The notes beneath the pieces are model-generated. The model saw only the letters and a program-made list of their open reading frames with translations. It was not told where the DNA came from and made no database searches. Shown here in pieces: positions 10,257-48,262 of a stretch of DNA of 64,000 nucleotides (the first letter of the stretch is position 1; each line of letters starts with the position of its first letter). Location of the stretch: contig WEDG01005355.1 of the NCBI GenBank assembly GCA_017591395.1, forward strand, positions 1 to 64,000. Direction: 5' to 3'. A program made the translations under genes and the position numbers. This DNA is from Schistocephalus solidus. Its lineage: Eukaryota > Platyhelminthes > Cestoda > Diphyllobothriidea > Diphyllobothriidae.

Positions 10257-12559
10257 TCAAATGTATAGGACGTATATTTTACAACCCAGTACCTGCTTTT
10301 ATCGCTCTTGGTGTTTCAATCTTTTATCACGTAATTTATTAATCTGTTGTTGGGTTATATACCTAAATATACTGATGTCACTGTCAGCATTTTGTTAGAT
10401 GCTTGAGGTTAATTGGCCATAACCTGGTTTATTCGCGCTCAGCTTTTGAGGTTGAGGGCTGCAAACGCCAGGAACATTAATCTGAGGCCATAAGTTATGT
10501 GGCTTCAACACACCGAACAGTTCGTGCTTACAGACTGGCAGGTCTAATTTGCCAGCCCAGCCTTGGGGCATCTGGGTTTAGTGTGCTCAACCAGTCTCGC
10601 CATGGATTCCCTCGGTTGTCATTGCCCCGGAATTTTGTGCTTTGAAAGGCCCGATTGCTGCTCATTATGTTTTGTTCGCGTATTGTCGTTGGTCAACATT
10701 CGTCCCTTGCGCCTGCATATAAAGCCGCCCCTTCCGTAGGCAGAAATTCGTGATACAGTTTATTCACTGACATAGGTTAAAAGCGCCAGCCTTGTGCGGC
10801 TGGCTTGTCAGTTCAATAACTGGGAATCGTCGGTTCCGATTGTCATTTGGCTCGCTGTCGTGGTCACCTTGCTCTGGAGGTGTGATAATGCCTTACTTCT
10901 GTCGTCTGTGTCTACGTTCCTAGTCGAGACCAGTGGCACTGATCGACGAAGGATTTCACGGTGTCTCCATTTTAAGTTGGTTGACGGTAGATTCGATATC
11001 CGGTCTGTAGTGTATGTATGCTTCTCTTGGGTCGGCAATGCAAGGACTACCGATCTCGAGCATATGGGAGATTAGTAGGCGTAGCCGTTCAGGACGGAAT
11101 CCTTAGTTACTGCGACGGACTGGTCTTGATGTGAATGGATTCTGTAGGAGAAAATGGTGACGAGCTATCAAATGCTGTGCCGACGAGGAATTAAATCGCC
11201 GGAGCTTCTTACTGAGCGGCAAAACTCATCGTTGAGGGTTCGTCCCACAATTCTCCAGTCGGCCAGAAACCGCCACGCCGTGAGTTCGACTAACTCGTCA
11301 GGGCACTCCGTGGTCGTTCGGCGTCAAAGCTATCCGGGGTTGTGGTTGGAAGCGAGTCAAGCCGTCAGCCTTGTAAATGTAGTTAATTAGTCACCGGGCT
11401 CGATGAATGCATATACCGGGGCTGGGACCCTGCCGGTCCCACGAATGTTTGCCATGTGCGAATCATCCGTGCCTGGCACCTATTGCTCTGGCCGCAGCCT
11501 ATAAGTAGGCAAAAAAAATATTTATTGCTCGGTGATATCGTGCGTTCGTTGGTGGGGTGCGGTGGGAACGTTATCTGCGTGTTTTGGACTGTCTGGCGCA
11601 GCGCTTAGTTGTCCGACGCAGATAACTACCCTACTTTTATTCCTGATGATGTCGGTCGCCGCGGTCCCGTTGTGGATTTGGGAAATTGGGCCACAGCTTG
11701 AGTTGCGCGCTAAGAAACTCCACCTAGTCTAGTTTGCAGTCGCCTAGCTACTGGACTGCAGCCATATGCTGGGGGTGCTCTTGTTGCTGTGAGCTATGTG
11801 GAGAGCAACACCCATCGAAGACTGCGTTCAAGTGGCTCGACTTGCACCGTTTAGAAGTATTTGGGAAACCGATTCGTGTAATCCCGACGCTCACTTTAGT
11901 CAAACTTTGTCAAACAGCCAGGCAAATACGGAATTGACCTCCGGACCAACCGGACACGCGCAGGTTTCAGGCACACCTGTGAGAGCGAGTAGGTCGGGAT
12001 AGTCCTATGCATTCGTGGTCAGCGCTCACTTCGATCCGAGCTTGAACTAGGGTGCGTCTGTAGGCCCCAAGTTCATGTCGCATTTTGTTCTGCTATTATA
12101 TTAGACAGATAATCCAGGGGTGTCAAGTGATTACTGACGTCCTCTAGCGTCTATGATTGTACTCAACCGCATCTCCTGATCGCTTTTCAGAGTGCCGGTA
12201 CTCGAGACAAATACGACAGTACTGTACTTTTAAATAAGGGATCGATTTTTCGCCAGCAAATACTTAATCAGCCTCTTATAGACTTCGGTTAACTGACAAT
12301 TTCTAATGTGATCACTTCAGGCTATTGAGAAATGCACACCTGATGTATGAAATAGAATTAAAGTCTCACAACGAAAAAAACGAGGGAAGCAACCGCAGGT
12401 CACAATGCTTTACATTCTTGAATGACGTGTGGTTGCCTGCTCATCTTAATTTCGCTTTCTGTTGTACAGTTAGGTTCTTCGCATGCACTGCTCTGAGACA
12501 TTTAGTTTTCCGGAGTCTCCATTGTCTGGGACGTTACTATATTTCTTATCCTAAAAGGA
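10257..12559. other. Non-coding region, nothing recognised
   Basis: Short open frames only, none with a domain I recognise. A TATA-like string (CATATAAAGCC near 10716) followed by a GC-richer stretch could be a promoter, but no gene starts convincingly after it. Confidence 0.4.
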
Positions 12560-12626
12560 ATCCTTACAGGTGCAAAAATGACTGGGATAGCCATTTTTGG
12601 CTTATTAGCCGTCGTCATTCAGTTTT
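12560..12626 (-). mobile_element. Fragment of the hammerhead SINE (tail only)
   Basis: Bases 12580-12624 match the ribozyme segment of the short repeat on the minus strand (GGATAGCCATTTTTGGCTTA, then AGCCGTCGTC on the plus strand). The core has decayed: CTGATGA reads ATGACGA. The tRNA-like part is missing. Confidence 0.65.
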
Positions 12627-14270
12627 ACCTAAACTCGAGTTTTGACACATCTGAGCCTCGAACACGCGTTATTTGCCCACAGCGTTTTTCCTTTAGATGC
12701 TCTACGTATTGACCACAGGCCCATATTCCTTTCGGTTTCAATCGGGTAATATGAACTGAGGATGTAAATTCGTTCATCGATCGGGATACGGGACATGTTC
12801 TTCTCACTTTTCCCATCACCGAGAGTCGTCACCACCATCCCATCGCAGCGGTAAGGATTGACAAGTCTATCTGAAGCTATGCTAATCGCTGTTCCTTAAG
12901 AAGCAAAGAGCTAAACGCTTAATCGTACCCCTTTTAGGACACCAGTTTGCGGTTGGTCTTCAAACACTTCAGTGGACCGGACGTGACCATTTAAACCTAT
13001 GAGCTATAAAATGTTTGGCAAGCCATCTAAGTACGTCCAGGAAAACGATTTAGTTCCGTTTCCCGCGTCTGTGCTATCCAAAGTTTGTATGGGCGGTAGA
13101 TAATGTGCTTATTCTCGTCAAATGGGTATATATACCATAGCCAATAGCATATGGACACAACAGAGGAGTGAAAATCAGTTTTTTTGGGTAAGATGATTTT
13201 CCACCACAGAGGAGGTACTTCTAGTTGAAATGCGTTGAACTTTAATGTTCTACCTTTAGGCTATGTATGCAGTTGATATGCCTACTTTTCGCTTTTTGTG
13301 TACCAAACTGGTTCGATTTGCTTCATTTCGCTTTTTCGAGAACCGTGAACCTAATTTCGGAATTTTCCTGTCATTTGTAAGTCTGCAGAACAATGATTCG
13401 ATTTGTCAGCTTGGATTTGCATATTTTTTTGAAAACGGTCTTTACTGTACGGTAATCGACGGATTTTTGAGCTGCTGAGGAACCTTAACATCTGCGGCTG
13501 AAGGTGGGCAACAGACGAAAAAAAAACATTCCCTTGAACTAAGAGTCGGGGTGCTGTGGCCCACTCTCAATACAGACTTAGGACACAGCCAACGGGTACC
13601 ATACCTAAAATGGCTTTGGTGCAGGAACCGGTATGTCTGCAATACGGGGAACAGAAATGGATTTTACGTTGTCTTCGTCTGGTTCTACAAGTGGGAGATG
13701 GCGGTCAATGCCTCACAAACTTTAAAAATACTCAACTTCAAGGTCAAATCCTCGCTGACCCGCCTCTCAGATAGTGGGCTTCTAAGTTGAGCTTAAAGGT
13801 CGGACTCCCTAGTCAAGAACGTCCGTCACATAGCTGTACGCTATCAAATGGCCCAAGTTTGCTGGCATATCGACCTTTTTCAACCGAATTTCGAGGAAAA
13901 ATAACCACCATGTAAAAAGAAATTTATCTTTATATTCTGCGGTAGCAAAGCCCACGAAAAATTTTAGAAATTAGACCTCTTCAAGAGTGAAACGAAGGTG
14001 GTTGTATAACTTACCGGCGTACAATGAACACAGGAAGTACCACGGTGCATCGGATTCTACTCGACGAAAGGGGAAAATGTATACTTAGAATTGGATGTAG
14101 GTAAACACGTCATTTTTCCTCAGGAATTTTTTATCTGGGGATTCCTGAATAGGAGTAAAATCCTAAATAAAGATATTTAACGAAACTTTGGGATTCCTAT
14201 GCCTCAGGGCAAATCTTGTGTTCCAACTTTTGTATACAAAGCTTCGGTTTGAGCCATTGATGAGTATCAA
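12627..14270. other. Non-coding region, nothing recognised
   Basis: AT-rich, no repeats or domains seen. Open frames are all below 80 codons with ordinary composition. Confidence 0.4.
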
Positions 14271-14880
14271 TTACCATGCTCGCCCTTTGGGATTGGCGCT
14301 ATCCAAAAACATACAACTCTTAAGTGACCGAACAGGCCGATGCGTGAGGTGAATGTGCGGTCGCATTGAGGACAGTTTAGGAGAGAGTCCCCATCGCTGG
14401 TGGCGGTGGTGAAGGCGAAGACGGTGGTGGGGTGACAGGCGATGAATAGAGGGATGTGGTCTCATGATGGTGGGAGCAGTGGAATTAAGGCCAGGAGTGA
14501 GGGTGGGGAAGCCCGAAGGAAGGTTGGCAGAATTTGACGTAGAAATTTGAATTGTTTGATTGTTGGTGCATTGCGTCCGAAGATTTCCAACCAGGCCGAT
14601 TCACGCGTGGAAGATGCGTTAACAGCTTGGGCATGTTGGCAGGGCCTGGGCATGGATGATGTTGGTCTGGGTCGCTGGTGTCTTTCGTGCCACTCTTTTG
14701 GCCTTGGCGGCGGTGATCCGGTTGGCCTCATAGATTGCTGAACCCGTTTTCACGGATCTTCTCCATGCCGGTTTATACTGGGCGAGGTCTTCCCACATCT
14801 TACCCCACTACTTTAAACTCGTTATGTCGACATGGGATCACCTGGCCAACTTCACGCGATAAAGACGATGCACGTTGCGG
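14271..14880 (-). pseudogene. 3' part of a zinc-finger LINE (minus strand)
   Basis: The minus strand matches the C-terminal part of the LINE at 58985-63080. Between about 14800 and 14700 it reads KPAWRRSVK and AAIYEANR in fragments, then comes the first zinc-finger region (reverse complement of 14590-14650, GLVGNLRTQC), a Pro/Ser-rich spacer, and the CxxC finger (reverse complement around 14320-14370). Frame breaks and stops are frequent. This is a 5'-truncated, dead copy. Confidence 0.75.
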
Positions 14881-15383
14881 GTAACCATTGGTCTGTGCTC
14901 ACTAAGCCCTTTAAAATCTACCGTTTCCGACCGTCCGAAGAATACGGAGCAGTGGTACGGGTTTAAGCCACAGGACGCAAAATTCAACGTCTGAAAGTAA
15001 TTATCGCTCCATTTAGCCTATTTTCTTTCCTTCAATCAGTCCATGTGAGGTCTAAGCAGTGGTTGTACTCAGAGCACTACAAGCATCACACCAAACTTGA
15101 ATTTGTAGGTAACAACAGAAGGCAACAGAACGATGGATTTATTGTGCACAGAATCCTGGGTTGCTGTCTCTGGCAGCAGTGGGCACCGACGAAGCCAGTG
15201 TTAGTGTTGACTGCGTCTAGTCACACCCGAGAGAGATTGCAACAGTGAATCAGCTGCTTAAATGAGCCTGTGGAGCAAGTTAAATGTTGCCCAACGGATG
15301 TGGGTTGCATTGCCCGAGGGGTATCGTGGCCCAGGCTGCGTCTGCCGAGGGGTGGGGTGTTCAAGTGGTGCTTAGGCAGCCAC
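14881..15383. other. Non-coding stretch between LINE fragments
   Basis: Nothing recognised. The last part may be decayed 3' UTR of the same LINE family, since the next piece is its terminal module. Confidence 0.3.
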
Positions 15384-15525
15384 AAGATTGCGGTAGCTGC
15401 AGCGCAAGGCTACTATCACTTAAAACTAATTCACGCGCAAGTCACCGTCCCTGCACCACCTGGTGTGGAGCATACGGTGGACCTCGTCGAAATCGACGGT
15501 CGAACTGCCAGGCAGCCACAACTAC
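15384..15525 (+). repeat. Terminal module of the zinc-finger LINE 3' UTR
   Basis: The string GTAGCTGCAGCGCAAGGCTA followed by CACGCGCAAGTCACCGTCCC, then TGGAGCATACGGTGGACCTC recurs, in either orientation, at 49920-50050, 52060-52160, 52505-52600 and 63405-63490, and more weakly at 34750-34830. It is the extreme 3' part of the LINE family. Confidence 0.7.
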
Positions 15526-16013
15526 CTGTGTAGCGGCCGAGGACTTCGAGGTTGGTACACACACGGGCGAGTAACGCACCTGTAGTCGTTATTAGACGAT
15601 GCGCGTATTGAACATGGTCTCTAAGCCCCATGCCGATCACTCGAACGCAACAGTCATCGGAAATGCATTCTACTAATAAAGGTATGAAAGGACACAATAG
15701 GAAATAAGGAAGGGAGCGTTACATGAAGATATGTCCCTTTTGGAGTGGGGGAATTCTTTCATGTCCGTTGGATAACCGGTGGGGAGTGCAACGCTGTGGG
15801 CAACTGCAGGTTCGGGATGAGGAGATGCTGACATTGAGCGGAGGATAACGATTGGATAATCAGCGACGGTAATCGTGGCGACGGGGGTCAACGTTTGAGA
15901 GTGGAAGGGGCACCGGCATCTTCACTGACATTCGATCACTCCGTTCCCATCCGGGATCCGCACGAAAAGTGCTCCCAGTCCTTTTTAACAATTCTGTCGG
16001 AACTGTGGTTCGT
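15526..16013. other. Nothing recognised
   Basis: No open frame of note and no repeat family seen between the LINE module and the Gypsy element. Confidence 0.4.
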
Positions 16014-18460
16014 TACACTGGCAGGTTGAAATAGACCCTAAGGATCGACACAAAACCGCGTTCACGGTACCACAAGGCCTTTTTGAGTTCCAGACTCTCC
16101 CTTTCTGATGATGTAACACTGCCGCAACGTTCCAACGTCTCATCTACTTAGACGATATTATCATTTTCGGCCGCACTATACGCGAACACAACGCTAACCT
16201 AAACCTAGTCCTCACAGCCCTCAGAGATGCGGGTCTGACACTGAACCCTAGCAAATGCGTGTTTTTAAAACCAGAAGTTAGCTTCCTGGGCTATCGGGTA
16301 TCACCAGGACAGATTGCTACAGTCCCCGAAAAGATGAACCAAATTAAAAACTGGCCAACACCGCTGAACCAGATTCAAGTGAGGAGCATCGTCGGCTTAG
16401 CGTCATACTACCGCCGATTCATCCGCAGTTTCACATGCGTAGCCTCACCCGTCCATAAACTGACAGAGAAAGGCAGAACATTTAAGTGGACCTCTGAATG
16501 CGACGAGGCTTTCCGTACACTGAAATCAGCACTCTGTTCAGCACCCGTCCTTACGTTACCAAATACGTAAACCGACGCTCCACCTTTCATACTAGACACT
16601 GACGCTAGTGGTTTCGCAATGGGAGCCGTCCTCTCCCAGACCGATAAGCATGGGCTAGAACACCCCATCTGCTTCGCCAGCCACACGCTATCGATGACGC
16701 AACGAAACTACTGCACGTTCAGACTGGAATTGCTGGCTATAGGTACGTTCTTTCAACACTTCCTCAGAGGCAAGCGCTTCCTGCTACGCACCGACCACAG
16801 GGCACTCAAATGGCTACAGTCATTCAAAGATCCACTGGACCAGTTAGCCCGTTGGCAGGAAATCCTACAAGACTTTGACTTTGAATGCCAATACCGCCCA
16901 GGTTCAAAGCATACGAATGCAGACGCTTTGTCCCGCCTAGGGCCCACTACACCACCTAAAGATGACACTCCAGAACCCATAGTGAACGCAATCAGGGTCG
17001 ACGAACAAACACGAGATGTCTGGTCTTCAGCCAAACAGACAAACCCAGACACGTCCGTTATATACCAGCACATTCTACAGGGCAGAAATAAGCCAAATTC
17101 GCAAAAGATGCTCGGTTCCAGCTAAGGCGCAAGACTCTTCCTCAATCATTGGCCAAACCTCAAACTAGAACACGACATCCTTTTTTACCGCGAGCAACAT
17201 ACAAAACGGTTACATCCCGTATTACCTGGTTCGCTTGTCGAAAGTGTACTTACAAACCTCCACAAGGAGTTAGGACACAGAGGACAGAAACAAACAGAGC
17301 TGGCAGCTCGAATGGTTCTGGTGGCCACAACTTCGGTCGTCTGTTTCGCAATTTTGTTAATAATGCAACACGTGTGCTACATTCAAATCCCCTATCCCAT
17401 CCCCGAGGGCACCCATGCAACCGATTATAACTGGCTTCCCGGGCGAACGCGTCGGCCTAGGCATCATCGGACCTCTGCCAATATCTGTACGGGGTTAAGA
17501 GTACATATTAGTCATGATAGACTATTTCACTAAATGGGTCGAAGCGAGACCCTTGTTGCACCAAGACGCCCAATCCGTGGCGAACGCCATAACCCGCGAA
17601 TGGGTTAGCCGTTGGGGCGCACCCCTGGCATTCCATTCCGATTGCGGTTCTAATTTTGACTCTCGGCTATTTCGAGAAGTTTGTCCACAAAACTCGCACA
17701 ACCCCTTACTACCCAGAAGGAAATAGGTTAGTCAAGAGAACCAACCGCACACTAAAAATACACTACTAGATTTCCTACAAGAAGATCATGAACACGATTG
17801 GGATATCCACCTTCCGTTCTCCTTACTAGCTTACCGCGGTTCTATACACTCCACTACCGGCTTTACATCACATTTCTTGAACACAGGTCGCGACTTACAC
17901 CTTCCAAGTGATTTAACTCATCCTCTACAAACCGCAGACCCAATGTTAACCACTGAATACGGCACACGCCATCGTCAAGTTATTCGACAAGCACGTAACG
18001 CAGCCCGGTCCTCGATACAAACCGCTTCGAAACATCAAAAGACGAACCACGACCGTACATGTTCGGGACAACCATTCCAAACTGGCGACTTAGTCTTACA
18101 CTTGAACACTGTACCACCCCGTGGCACAGCCTCTAAGTTCCACCACCCCTGGCGAGGCCCCTTCGTAATTTTAGACACTTTTCTCCTGCCAACTTCCTGA
18201 TTAGGGATGTGGTACAACCCCAGGCGACCCCATTTACAGCCCCCTTTTCTAAGCACAAACCATACCGTGGTCGACTTCCCCCATGTTCACCTGACACACT
18301 ACCCATATTACCCAGCGATCAAGTCCCCCCTGTCGCTGTTTAAGTAGTTATACCAGCACCTACTGTCGATGTAAGCACTGAGGACAGTGCCGAAACTTAC
18401 GAGGCGAGCAATGAACCGTACAGGACAAGCGGTAACCGGCGGGGTGTTTAAAAATCACTT
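16014..18460 (+). pseudogene. Gypsy/Ty3-type pol (RT, RNase H, integrase), broken
   Basis: A second, less decayed Gypsy pol, distinct from the one at 23-1684. RT begins near 16027 (EIDPKDRHKTAFTVPQGLFE), carries the catalytic YLDD at 16145-16156 (HLIYLDDIIIFG) and a good thumb (GLASYYRRFIRSF). One stop at 16568 precedes RNase H (LDTDASGFAMGAVLSQ, FRLELLAIGTFFQHFL, RTDHRALKWLQSF, NADALSRLGP). Integrase follows with frameshifts: LHKELGHRGQ of the zinc finger near 17260, then the core with the first Asp (MIDYFTKWVEARPL, 17514) and the second (FHSDCGSNFDSRLF, near 17635); a frameshift near 17700 removes the glutamate. A C-terminal part (QPFQTGDLVLHLNTVPP ... FHHPWRGPF) ends near 18200. LTRs and gag were not found. 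Confidence 0.85.
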
Positions 18461-18924
18461 TCGTTTTCCTTTTCGATCCCCCATCCCAGCGGCCGTGGTG
18501 GTAGTCGAGTCCCCGCAAGTCAACGACCTACATCCTTCGAAGGATCAATAATCCGACAATATCCCCTTCTCTCTGTAGAGTCTTCTGATTCGGTGAAGTC
18601 AAACTTTTGTATTACCTATCGCTATTGAATTCTTTCTCAGATATCGTTTGTCTTTATTAGTTTTCTACATTTCATCGACTCCTTATTCTCGTGAATAAAT
18701 AATCATCTACCCTCTACGTTATCTACTTCTATCAGTCTTGATATGAATGAATCACAACAGCAAGACAAATCCGAGATGGATGAATCTCTTACAGAGCCTG
18801 CACTATTGGACTGTGAAGCATCATCCCCGTATCAGCGCCTAATTTCGAAGGTGGGAGCCGACGTCCTAGTGACAGGACGAAGAAGGACGTTATACCTGGA
18901 CGAGCGTGCGTGTGCGAGTGGAAG
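18461..18924. other. AT-rich flank of the Gypsy element
   Basis: No domain recognised. It could hold a decayed LTR, but I found no matching copy on the other side of the element. Confidence 0.35.
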
Positions 18925-19215
18925 TCGCCTTGCGACTGCTGGCGGGGCTCGAGAGGGAGCCCCAAGGCACAACGGGACGAGTGGGTCCTGTAACCGATTG
19001 GTGAACGCTCCTTACCATAGTTAATATTCCCGATCGAAGCCGGTAAGACAACGTGCCAGTGGCGCAGTGGGTAGAGCGTTTGAACTTCTAACCAGCAGGT
19101 CGCGGGTTCGAGCCTTGGGTGCCGTAACACCTGGGGTTGCGTATGGCTGTCTGATGACGACTATTAAGCCAGGAATGGTCATTCCAATCTCCCTCGTCTT
19201 TGCCAGTCATGTTAG
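18925..19215 (+). mobile_element. Hammerhead SINE, complete copy (plus strand)
   Basis: Order: leader (GCTGGCGGGGCTCGAGAGGG ... CCTGTAACCGATTGGTGAAC), then a tRNA-like part with A box (TGGCGCAGTGGGTAGAGCG near 19061) and B box (GCGGGTTCGAGCC near 19103), then the ribozyme segment 19145-19189. The ribozyme core is intact in CTGATGA but stem II and the GAA are mutated (GACTATTAAGCC, GGAA), so this copy is probably inactive. Confidence 0.8.
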
Positions 19216-20480
19216 TCGGTCGAGGGTCTGCAGGTCAGAGAGTCTGCAAGTGCTAACTACGAGGGTGAATGACCTTGAGACAGCGAGCCTTGAACAAGGA
19301 CGCCGGACATCGGTTGCATTGTTGGGCGTCGGCTACAGGATTTACTGCTGAAGTCGAGTCGATAAAACAACGTCCTTACTTCTCTTCAGAAATCAACTGG
19401 CGCCCCACCATTGCATTAGTATTTCGCGTGAGCTCAGTAGCGATTAATATGCATTCTGAATTAGTATATACTTAGTTAAAGAACGAAATGTAGGGAAAAA
19501 AACAGGCAGAAAAATAAATGTATTTCAGGTTATCTAATATAAGACAAAGCAGCCAGTGAGACAAATGTATTTGTTTGTGTCACTAAGTCCTGTTAATTGC
19601 TGCTTTGTTCAAATTACAGTTACACAACCAGCAAAGGTAGCCTCTTGGCTTTCGCGTACTTCCTTGTTAGCAGGGAGCAGAACGACGCAGCAACAGCCGT
19701 TAAACGTTTTCCCAAGTTATCGCTTATCGCTGACCCTTCCCAACCACCGGTATGAATCGCAATTTGGAAAACATGGCCTCGCAAGTAGCGTATAGTTTCC
19801 ACCTTCTTTCAATAATAGCATCATATAATTTTCCCTTGACCGACTACTAAACTGCGGGCAACTTCTTTAACCTAACTTTGTGAGCTTGAAAGAAGGAAAT
19901 ATTTCAGATATAAGAATTTTTTATACTCAGATGATTGTTCGAGTTCTCTGCTGTTCACTGGGTTTAGTAATGCTACTATTAAAATATGTGGTATCTTGAA
20001 AAATTACTGTAATTTTTACGGGCCCCTGGGGACATCTTTCGCGTGTGCTGAGCGATGTAGTAATTGACTTTAAAAAAGCGCATAAAATATGGAGTTAAAA
20101 TCCTGGACATCACTGAAGACATAATTTGCGTTTCAAACTCTGCAAGACTCAATGATCTTTTCAAAAGTTTGAAATGTTCCTTTAATTTAACTAGCAAGTT
20201 TTCAGAAGGCTTACTTTCCTGCAAGATGAATATCAAGAATAAACATGTGAGAAACTCGTTTGGCTTATTTGATTTTGTTTATACAGGCATCTATAATAAA
20301 TCCAAAAATAAACATTAATTTACTATTGTTTTGTCCCCGGGTGGGATTCACGCAGACAGCCTGAAATGGCCTTAGCGAAATGTCAGCATATTACTTTACT
20401 GTGCTGTGGGGTTAGGTCCCGTTTATAATATCAGTATAAAATATTTACTGAGAGCATATTTATATATGTCAGTCGATGAC
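19216..20480. other. Nothing recognised
   Basis: AT-rich sequence without supported genes; open frames of 60-94 codons have no recognisable features. Confidence 0.4.
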
Positions 20481-20489
20481 TCTTGATTT

Positions 20490-20827
20490 TCGGCGCATAT
20501 CCCGCATCGTGCGCGCTGACAAATGCCCGTGAGAAACTTTTGTTAATCGAGAAATTGCGGGATGCGGCGCGCCGCGTCGAGTCACGCGCGCATTTTAACC
20601 GTCTGGTGGCTTCGGTCTTGTTGTGGCAATGGACGCGTGAATGTCCCAGCCACAATGATCAATTCAGACGGCTAACCAATCAGCAATCGAAGGGATCGGC
20701 TTGCTGGTTTGGCCGTCAGTGCAGGCTTGCGCGGGCAGAAGGACGGAAGGCGCACATTCAGTCGTAGCGGAAGCTTGTTTTTTGCAGCAATCAGCAGCTA
20801 CTTCACCGCTGGAAGACAAGAATACTA
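20490..20827 (+). promoter_or_regulatory. Candidate promoter/5' UTR of the channel gene
   Basis: A GC-richer island in AT-rich surroundings with a CCAAT box at 20676-20680 (AACCAATCAGC) sits directly upstream of the ATG at 20828. No TATA box is clear. The link to the channel gene depends on the first-exon assignment. Confidence 0.35.
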
Positions 20828-45856
<25,029 letters not shown>

Positions 45857-46237
45857 ACTATCATTTTATTTCCATTCTCGTCCTTCCTATTCCAACTTCA
45901 ATCCCCGGTTTTTATCCTCCCATCTTCCCAATCTTCAACGGCCACATACGCTTATGCACTTAGTTGAGCCCCTACTCCTAACTCCTAGGTTTCCTCCAGC
46001 TTATTTGTCCTACTTGACGTCATCTTTCTCACTTCTATCGTCAACGAACAGATTACAGAGTCAAAACCATGATCATAGATCGCAGACTTTGTGTGCAATT
46101 CAAACCGTCATTTCCTTCCCCTGTCTTTTGTCCTACTAGTTAATCAGTAGACTATACTTACGTCATTAGTCCAGTGAGGCTTCCCGCCCATGTTACTTTC
46201 GTTCCCTGGATGACTGAACCTTTTTGTACGGCAGGCA

Positions 46238-46243
46238 AATAAA
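46238..46243 (+). terminator. Poly(A) signal AATAAA of the channel gene
   Basis: First clear AATAAA after the stop at 45856, in an unremarkable 3' UTR of ~380 bp. Confidence 0.6.
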
Positions 46244-46309
46244 TATGATCAAACATTTGTCAAAAAATACCTAGTGAATCTTTGCGTATACACTCGAGTG
46301 ACCATGTCT

Positions 46310-46530
46310 ACTTGGAAAAATATTGCAAACCGATTGATACTTGCAAGTTCTATCTTGGTGAGACTCGTTAAGCGTATTGGAAGAAGACATTAGAAAAGAC
46401 GGGTTGCGGGTTTGAGCTTCGGGTGGTGCACCACTTGGGGTTGTTGTGGCTGCCTGATGACGGCTAATAAGCCAGAAAGCGTCATTCCAATCTCCTTCGT
46501 CTTTCTCGGCAACGTTCATCGGCATAAAAG
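46310..46530 (+). mobile_element. Hammerhead SINE copy, decayed head
   Basis: B box GCGGGTTTGAGC near 46406; A box lost. Ribozyme segment 46448-46492 with core CTGATGA and perfect stem II GGCT-AATA-AGCC, but stem I (GGCTGC with CCAATC) and stem III are damaged. Confidence 0.75.
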
Positions 46531-46609
46531 ACATTTTAGGCCTCGCATATTTTTGCAAGGTATGAGAATGGGTATCACCCCTGTGCTGCATTTAAGGGAG
46601 AGTATATTT

Positions 46610-46765
46610 TTCGTTAAATTTAGGGTTAGGTTCGAGGTTAAGGATACATTTAGGGTCGGGGTTAGGTTAATTTGGCCTAGGGTTAGAACACGTGAATATG
46701 CACCCTGCCTAGAATTTAGCGTAAGGCTGCCTCATTGCGAGGTGGAGGGAGTTCCTGTACCAGTT
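46610..46765 (+). repeat. Telomere-like tract plus associated unit, copy C
   Basis: TTAGGGTTAGGTTCGAGGTT, GGGTCGGGGTTAGGTTAATT, then ACCCTGCCTAGAATTTAGCG, comparable with the unit at 38930. Confidence 0.5.
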
Positions 46766-46799
46766 TTTATCATTTTTGATCGCGTAGCTTCAAATAATT

Positions 46800-47915
46800 A
46801 GTCAGTTTTTTTAAGATACAACGGTGATGCAATGAACCTTATTCCCATTTGGGATGAGTGTTTAATGTAACCAATGAGCTGCCAGCATGCACCAAGGAAG
46901 AGCGTGAGATAAGAGTTGCGAGTAGCCGATACGAAGGCTCGTTTGCATAATTATGGCTGTCTGTAGAAAACTAGTCCAGAGCCAGTTTACTAGGAAGAGA
47001 TTTTCTGGTAGGGTGTGGGTAACGCTCACCCGATCTCAACTAGAAACGGACTTTAGCGCTTATAGAGCCGGTTAGATAGTTCGTGATATTCACGTCCAAC
47101 GTCAATAAACAAGTTTTTGTCATAATCGACGACTGTAGGGGGTACCCTAAACTACAGGCAGGAAGCGAATAATATAACATCCGTAAACTGCTGGACCTAC
47201 AGCCACCTATCTAAATACAAAATTTGTCATTCTGTCTGCGCGGAAAGCCCACCTTTCGTTGCTAGATTGGCTAACCAAGTGACCTTGAATGAGTGGTAGA
47301 CTGTGAGTGATCTGCGAAGCAGGACGCGTTGCTCGTTGCGACCCCTTTAAACACATCAAGTGTGCTACCGGGAAAATTGTGTTCTACAGCGGTCATAGTG
47401 TATAAAGAAATACTTTCTGGACGATTGTTTTCCTTGCTGTGGGATGTCGGTCGTTGCTGAGACTGGGACCGACTTCCGCAGTCAGTTCGGTCATCCGTTC
47501 AATATAGTCATTTTTGATTAAAAAATGCACAATCCCGATTGGGTTTCGTAAGTTACTCGCATATTAAACTGTTCGCGTGAATTAATTCCTGGTAGATGTC
47601 GCCCATATCCTTGAATGACAAAGTTCTCACGGCAGGATGAAGAATTAAATATGTACTTTGATCTATTATCTTTGAGTTTCCATTTTGATACCTGCATTAC
47701 TAAAAGACGAGACGATAATCAAATTGACGACTTGCGCTTTGCAGGTATTTTGAGGCATGCATTGAGGTAGCATCTTAAGAATAAAATATATAAAGTTTGT
47801 TTGTGCTCATTGCTTAGTAATTAAGAGTTCTCCGGCAGTTTGTTTTGTTCCAGTTTATTACACCAAGGAGTTTTTCCAGATTATCAAAGACGACACAGTT
47901 TTACATTCCGCAAGA
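46800..47915. other. Nothing recognised
   Basis: AT-rich, no supported genes or repeats. Confidence 0.4.
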
Positions 47916-47917
47916 AG

Positions 47918-48262
47918 TACCGACAAAGACAAGGAAGACTGGAATTACAATTTCTGGCTTTCTATGTCTCACCAGCAATTCATGCTCAATCTCGGGTTTT
48001 AAAGCACTTATAATTTGAATTCTGGATCATGCGTTATCAATTTGAATGCTATTAACATTGAACCAGGGGGGGGGGGGGGGCATTGTCCTGTTTATCCGCT
48101 GCGATAGGAAATAGTAACTGTGTTGGCATTCCGATTTAATCAATAAAGAAGATCTCACAATCAAATATAAAGTGCTCCGAAACCCGACATTGACTATGGC
48201 TGGCTGATAATGACTAATAAGTCAGAAATGGATAGTCCAGTTTCCCTTACATTTGATGGTAC
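47918..48262. mobile_element. Two SINE tails facing each other around a poly-G run
   Basis: A minus-strand tail at 47918-48005 (ACCGACAAAGACAAGGAAGA) and a plus-strand tail at 48180-48262, with G13-15 at 48066-48080 between. The plus copy's ribozyme segment (48198-48242) has stem II GACT-AATA-AGTC, a compensated change from GGCT/AGCC, and TA at the stem base, but core CTGATAA. Confidence 0.7.
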